The notes beneath the pieces are model-generated. The model worked only from the letters and a program-made list of their open reading frames with translations. It was not told the DNA's origin and did no database searches. From Anaerolineae bacterium (GTDB lineage: Bacteria > Chloroflexota > Anaerolineae > B4-G1 > SLSP01), in NCBI GenBank assembly GCA_016934645.1, contig JAFGSL010000354.1:1-7162 (forward strand): a stretch of 7,162 bases of DNA. Direction: 5' to 3'. Both the position numbers and the translations under genes were made by a program. Position 1 is the stretch's first letter; each line of letters opens with the position of its first letter. Shown piece by piece: positions 4,641-7,162 of this stretch.

Positions 4641-5915
4641 TCAAGGGGACGCTTCGAGTAGAAATTCAAATTCCTCAAGCAATACCCCAGTATCATCGGG
4701 GATGGATTCCACGACGCGCACAATATCATTAAAGGTAACACCCGGCTCCCGCCAAGATATACAATACTGCAAATCATTCCGTGGGCAACACAGCGTATAG
4801 GTACGCCCATCTGGATCCCATTCGCGCAGAAACTCAATTTCCCACATCGCGGCGACAGTGTTGCCGACAGTCACCTCTTTGACCGTATCGGGTTTCACGA
4901 CGAAAGGCACATCCCAGGGACGCCCCATGCTCATAGATATGGCGATAGGAGCGTGACCGGAATCGTCCACGTTGTTACCTCGCCAACCCAAGAGAACCCT
5001 TTGGCTGTCAGGGTCTATGGCCGCCTGTTCCTCGAGTGTGAAACCCTCCGGCAGCCACGTGGGCAGAAAACGCGCGAGTTCTGGATACGCAGCCAAAACT
5101 TCCGGCAGATTGACCATAGGCAATTCTCTGCCACGCTGCTGGCGGATTTTCTCAACGTACCAGCCAAATCCGGTCGTGTTCACCATCCTGAGCATATCCT
5201 CACGGGTAAGGTGCAGATCGTTCGAAGACAGGCGATATTCGAATCGCTCCCCGTCCTTTTCCGCACGCCACACCAACGTCCACGCGCTCCTGTCGCTGCC
5301 GTTGGTGGAGGGAAAATGCCACAGCGTTGCGGTTTTATCGCCGAGGTAAATCGTTTCCGCCCCGGCTCCCGCGACGCCTTCAAAGCTGGCGGGGGTGGAA
5401 GAGACGCCTTCAGGCATCTTCTGGATCTCAAACGTGATGTAGGTCTCGCGTGGATCGTACGCGAATGGATGCCAACTTACAGTAACAATGGTACCCTCCG
5501 GCTTTTGCCGGATATTGACGTATTCGTCCTGAGCATAGCCATCCGGTTTCCAAACAGGCGCATCCAGAACATAGGGGAACGCTTTGACAATTCTCTCCAG
5601 ATGGTAATCGCCGTCAAAACCGGGAGCAGGCGTTGGCGTGTAAAAAGCGGTTCTGACAGCTTCCCAATCCTCGTGCGGATTCTCCGTCTCCACAAACTTC
5701 ACCCCGCCGATCTCACGGAGCAGCCAGCGCACCTGCGCGCGCACCGGTGGTAAGGTCAGCAGCAGGCTAAACAACAACCCAACAACGAGCGCCGAGGCAA
5801 CCGCATAAGTGCGCCGCCGCTGCCGCTGTTCGAGCCTGTGGAGTTTCCCTCGCAACGTCTTGGCGAATGCCGGGCGCACGTCCGGCAACCTTTGGGTCAA
5901 AAACTCATCGTTCAT
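4641..5915 (-). CDS. Single-pass membrane protein, probable anti-sigma factor with duplicated exported domain
   Basis: This 424-residue protein has a short basic cytoplasmic part (1-36), one membrane helix (about 37-58) and a large exported part. The exported part holds two copies of one domain, matching at WKPDGY (122-127) and WLPEGF (287-292), at GDKTATLW (192-199) and GNTVAAMW (351-358), and at a Y-x-[LI]-S-x6-T-x2-D-x2-R-x-V pattern starting at 227 and 384. Such domains resemble the DUF4367 type found in membrane proteins beside sigma factors. The start overlaps the sigma gene's end by 11 bp, with GGAGG 6 bases upstream, so the two are probably translated together. It likely holds the sigma factor at the membrane and senses an envelope signal. 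The zinc-binding HxxxCxxC motif of classic anti-sigma factors is absent, so the anti-sigma role is inferred from context. Confidence 0.75.
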   Translation of the reverse strand: MNDEFLTQRLPDVRPAFAKTLRGKLHRLEQRQRRRTYAVASALVVGLLFSLLLTLPPVRAQVRWLLREIGGVKFVETENPHEDWEAVRTAFYTPTPAPGFDGDYHLERIVKAFPYVLDAPVWKPDGYAQDEYVNIRQKPEGTIVTVSWHPFAYDPRETYITFEIQKMPEGVSSTPASFEGVAGAGAETIYLGDKTATLWHFPSTNGSDRSAWTLVWRAEKDGERFEYRLSSNDLHLTREDMLRMVNTTGFGWYVEKIRQQRGRELPMVNLPEVLAAYPELARFLPTWLPEGFTLEEQAAIDPDSQRVLLGWRGNNVDDSGHAPIAISMSMGRPWDVPFVVKPDTVKEVTVGNTVAAMWEIEFLREWDPDGRTYTLCCPRNDLQYCISWREPGVTFNDIVRVVESIPDDTGVLLEEFEFLLEASP

Positions 5916-6450
5916 CGTCAGCCTCCATCGTTGAACGTAACTGTTTCACCGCGCGGTGCACGATCACGCCGACGTGCGAGGCCGTCAGGCCGGTCAAGGC
6001 GGCGATCTCCCGCTGGCCCATGCCTGCGCCGTATTTGAGCGCCAGAATCTCCTGCTCGCGCTCCGGCAATTGGCCGATGTAGCACGCCAGCCGGGCGAAA
6101 TGCTCGCGCTGCTCGAACGCCGCTTCAGGCGACGGCGCATCGGCAACGACTGCACTCGCGTCCACCAACGGCGCGGCCTCTCGCGCAGTGCGGAAATGAT
6201 CCGTCGCCACGTTACGCGCGATGGTGAAGACCCAGGTGGCAAAGCTGCTCAAATCCCGGCGATAACGCGCCCGTTTCGTCCAGGCCTTCTCGAACGTCGT
6301 CGCCGTCAAATCCTCCGCCAACGGCCCTTGGCCCACGCGATAGCAGAAATAGCGGTAGACTTTGGGCAACAGCGCCGCGAAGACGGCATCCCAATCCACG
6401 GGTTGCGTCGCAGAGGCCAGACGTTCGATGAGGCGCGGTTGTGTGATCAT
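5905..6450 (-). CDS. ECF-type RNA polymerase sigma factor
   Basis: This 181-residue protein has the size and two-domain layout of extracytoplasmic-function sigma factors, which direct RNA polymerase to stress-response promoters. Region 2 covers about 24-90, with VYRYFCYRVGQGPLAEDLTA (31-50) and FATWVFTIARNVATDHFR (70-87), the segment that melts and reads the -10. Region 4 covers about 127-175, with LPEREQEILALKY (128-140) and a helix-turn-helix around QREIAALTGLTASHVGVIVH (146-165) that reads the -35. The linker is rich in A, P and V. Its end overlaps the start of the membrane protein, the usual arrangement for a sigma factor and its inhibitor. The ATG has no clear ribosome binding site but sits 8 bases after a TATAAT. 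The reverse transcriptase stop lies 72 bases upstream on the same strand. Confidence 0.92.
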   Translation of the reverse strand: MITQPRLIERLASATQPVDWDAVFAALLPKVYRYFCYRVGQGPLAEDLTATTFEKAWTKRARYRRDLSSFATWVFTIARNVATDHFRTAREAAPLVDASAVVADAPSPEAAFEQREHFARLACYIGQLPEREQEILALKYGAGMGQREIAALTGLTASHVGVIVHRAVKQLRSTMEADDER

Positions 6451-6458
6451 TTCACTCT

Positions 6459-6464
6459 ATTATA
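6459..6464 (-). promoter_or_regulatory. TATAAT -10 element just ahead of the sigma factor start
   Basis: A perfect TATAAT on the minus strand ends 8 bases before the ATG at 6450. No good -35 lies 16-18 bases upstream. If it is used, transcription would begin at or within a few bases of the ATG, giving an almost leaderless mRNA. Confidence 0.4.
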
Positions 6465-6522
6465 CGAAGATGTGAAGACTTTATTACCGTTCCGACCAAA
6501 CTCAGCCGGTTTTGGAGAACTG

Positions 6523-7162
6523 TCAGGTGTAAGAGAAGGCCAGCAACACGCGGCGCAAGCCCCAGGTATCGCCATAGCGGACGTGGTTGATCCAACCACG
6601 CACAGAAGCAGTGAGCTGCCCCAGCGTGATTTCGCGGCTATGGTACGCTCGCTGTAACTGTCGATAGCGCCGCGCAAAGGCAAGCCCCTTGCGTCGTTTG
6701 AGCCGCCGGTGTGCGGAGAAGATGGTGAAGCCCAAAAACGGCAGCCCTTCCGTGACGGGACGCGCCTGCGCACCAGGATGGATCGTGAGCCGCAGCCGCG
6801 CCAGCCGCGTAACGATAGCCTCGCGCCAGCGTTGCAGCACGGCCTTGTCATCGGCAAACAGGATGAAGTCATCCACGTAACGCAGATACGCTGCGCAACC
6901 CAACTCGCGTTTGACGAAGTGATCGAACGGGTTGAGATAAACGTTGGCCCAGAACTGGCTGGTGAGGTTGCCGATAGGCAGCCCGCGCGGGCGGTCAAGG
7001 TCGAACAAGGTATCGCCGTGAAAGGTTCGGGTTTGGTATTCTTCGGCCAGCACGCCGACGCCGCTGGCGAGGATGCGGTCGATCAGCCAGAGGACGTCCG
7101 GATCGTGGAGTTTGCGCGCCAGCGTGCGGCGCAGGATGGCGTGATCGATCGCCGGGAAGAAC
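6523..7162 (-). CDS. DGR-type reverse transcriptase, 5' end outside the window
   Basis: The C-terminal 212 residues of an RNA-directed DNA polymerase are visible; the frame is open to the window edge. FFPAIDH at the visible start carries the first catalytic aspartate (D6). LPIGNLTSQ (61-69) has the IGxxxSQ form typical of DGR reverse transcriptases, where group II intron enzymes have QGxxxSP. YLRYVDDFILFADD (92-105) is the catalytic YxDD box. FLGFTIFSAHRRLKRR and a helical C-terminus ending WGLRRVLLAFSYT follow, so the gene appears intact at its end. In DGRs this enzyme copies a template repeat with adenine-directed errors into a target gene. No template repeat, variable repeat or accessory gene is seen here; they could lie beyond 7162. 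A stand-alone RT of the same lineage is the alternative. Confidence 0.9.
   Translation of the reverse strand, partial: FFPAIDHAILRRTLARKLHDPDVLWLIDRILASGVGVLAEEYQTRTFHGDTLFDLDRPRGLPIGNLTSQFWANVYLNPFDHFVKRELGCAAYLRYVDDFILFADDKAVLQRWREAIVTRLARLRLTIHPGAQARPVTEGLPFLGFTIFSAHRRLKRRKGLAFARRYRQLQRAYHSREITLGQLTASVRGWINHVRYGDTWGLRRVLLAFSYT

Noticed and set aside
4953..5753. Open frame of 266 codons antisense to the anti-sigma-like gene
   Set aside because: No recognisable motif, and fully covered by a gene with domain repeats and a good ribosome binding site.
6496..6515. Possible terminator hairpin after the reverse transcriptase
   Set aside because: The stem is only about six pairs with a bulged base and no T-run follows on the minus strand.
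5956..6657. Open frame of 233 codons on the plus strand across the sigma factor and the end of the reverse transcriptase
   Set aside because: It spans two confident minus-strand genes and its product is arginine-rich without motifs.
6447..6998. Second minus-strand frame of 183 codons overlapping the reverse transcriptase
   Set aside because: The other frame carries IGNLTSQ and YVDD; this one has no motif and no start signal.

Overview
This window looks like chromosomal accessory DNA from a fairly high-GC bacterium. Chloroflexota (Anaerolineae-like) is my best guess. It rests on the style of the PadR regulator and its partner membrane protein, an ECF sigma factor paired with a large membrane protein, a diversity-generating-retroelement (DGR) type reverse transcriptase, and period-7 tandem repeats between genes. 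This is recognition from memory, not a database match.

Layout. Positions 1-78 hold no gene I can assign. A minus-strand GH35-like beta-galactosidase (79-1020) follows. It stops at an amber codon after 313 residues, before the expected end of its catalytic barrel. Its 5' leader has a good promoter, heptamer repeats that can pair with each other, a 16-bp palindrome and a strong ribosome binding site. Divergent from it lies a small two-helix membrane protein of unknown function (1247-1849). Next is a complete cytoplasmic-type sulfatase (1908-3386) with the CxPSR site for formylglycine formation. Eight tandem heptamers and a 13-bp hairpin close this half, at the point where it converges with the next operon.

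The second half is all on the minus strand. A PadR regulator (4103-4471) and a membrane protein (3486-4103) overlap by one base. They are read from a near-consensus promoter whose -10 element touches an inverted-repeat operator, so autoregulation is likely. A second hairpin, with arms nearly the same as the first, sits upstream. The two hairpins therefore bracket the PadR module. Next comes a sigma/anti-sigma-like pair: an ECF sigma factor (5905-6450) overlapping by 11 bp a single-pass membrane protein (4641-5915). The exported part of that protein is a tandem duplication of one domain. Finally, the 3' part of a reverse transcriptase gene (6523-7162) runs off the window edge.

How the genes may work together: the GH35-like enzyme and the sulfatase suggest use of sulfated or galactose-containing glycans, but the glycosidase is probably broken. 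The PadR pair and the sigma/anti-sigma pair look like two separate envelope-linked regulatory modules. Nothing in the window links them to the sugar genes. The reverse transcriptase is the best lead to an unusual system, but its template repeat, accessory gene and target would lie outside the window.
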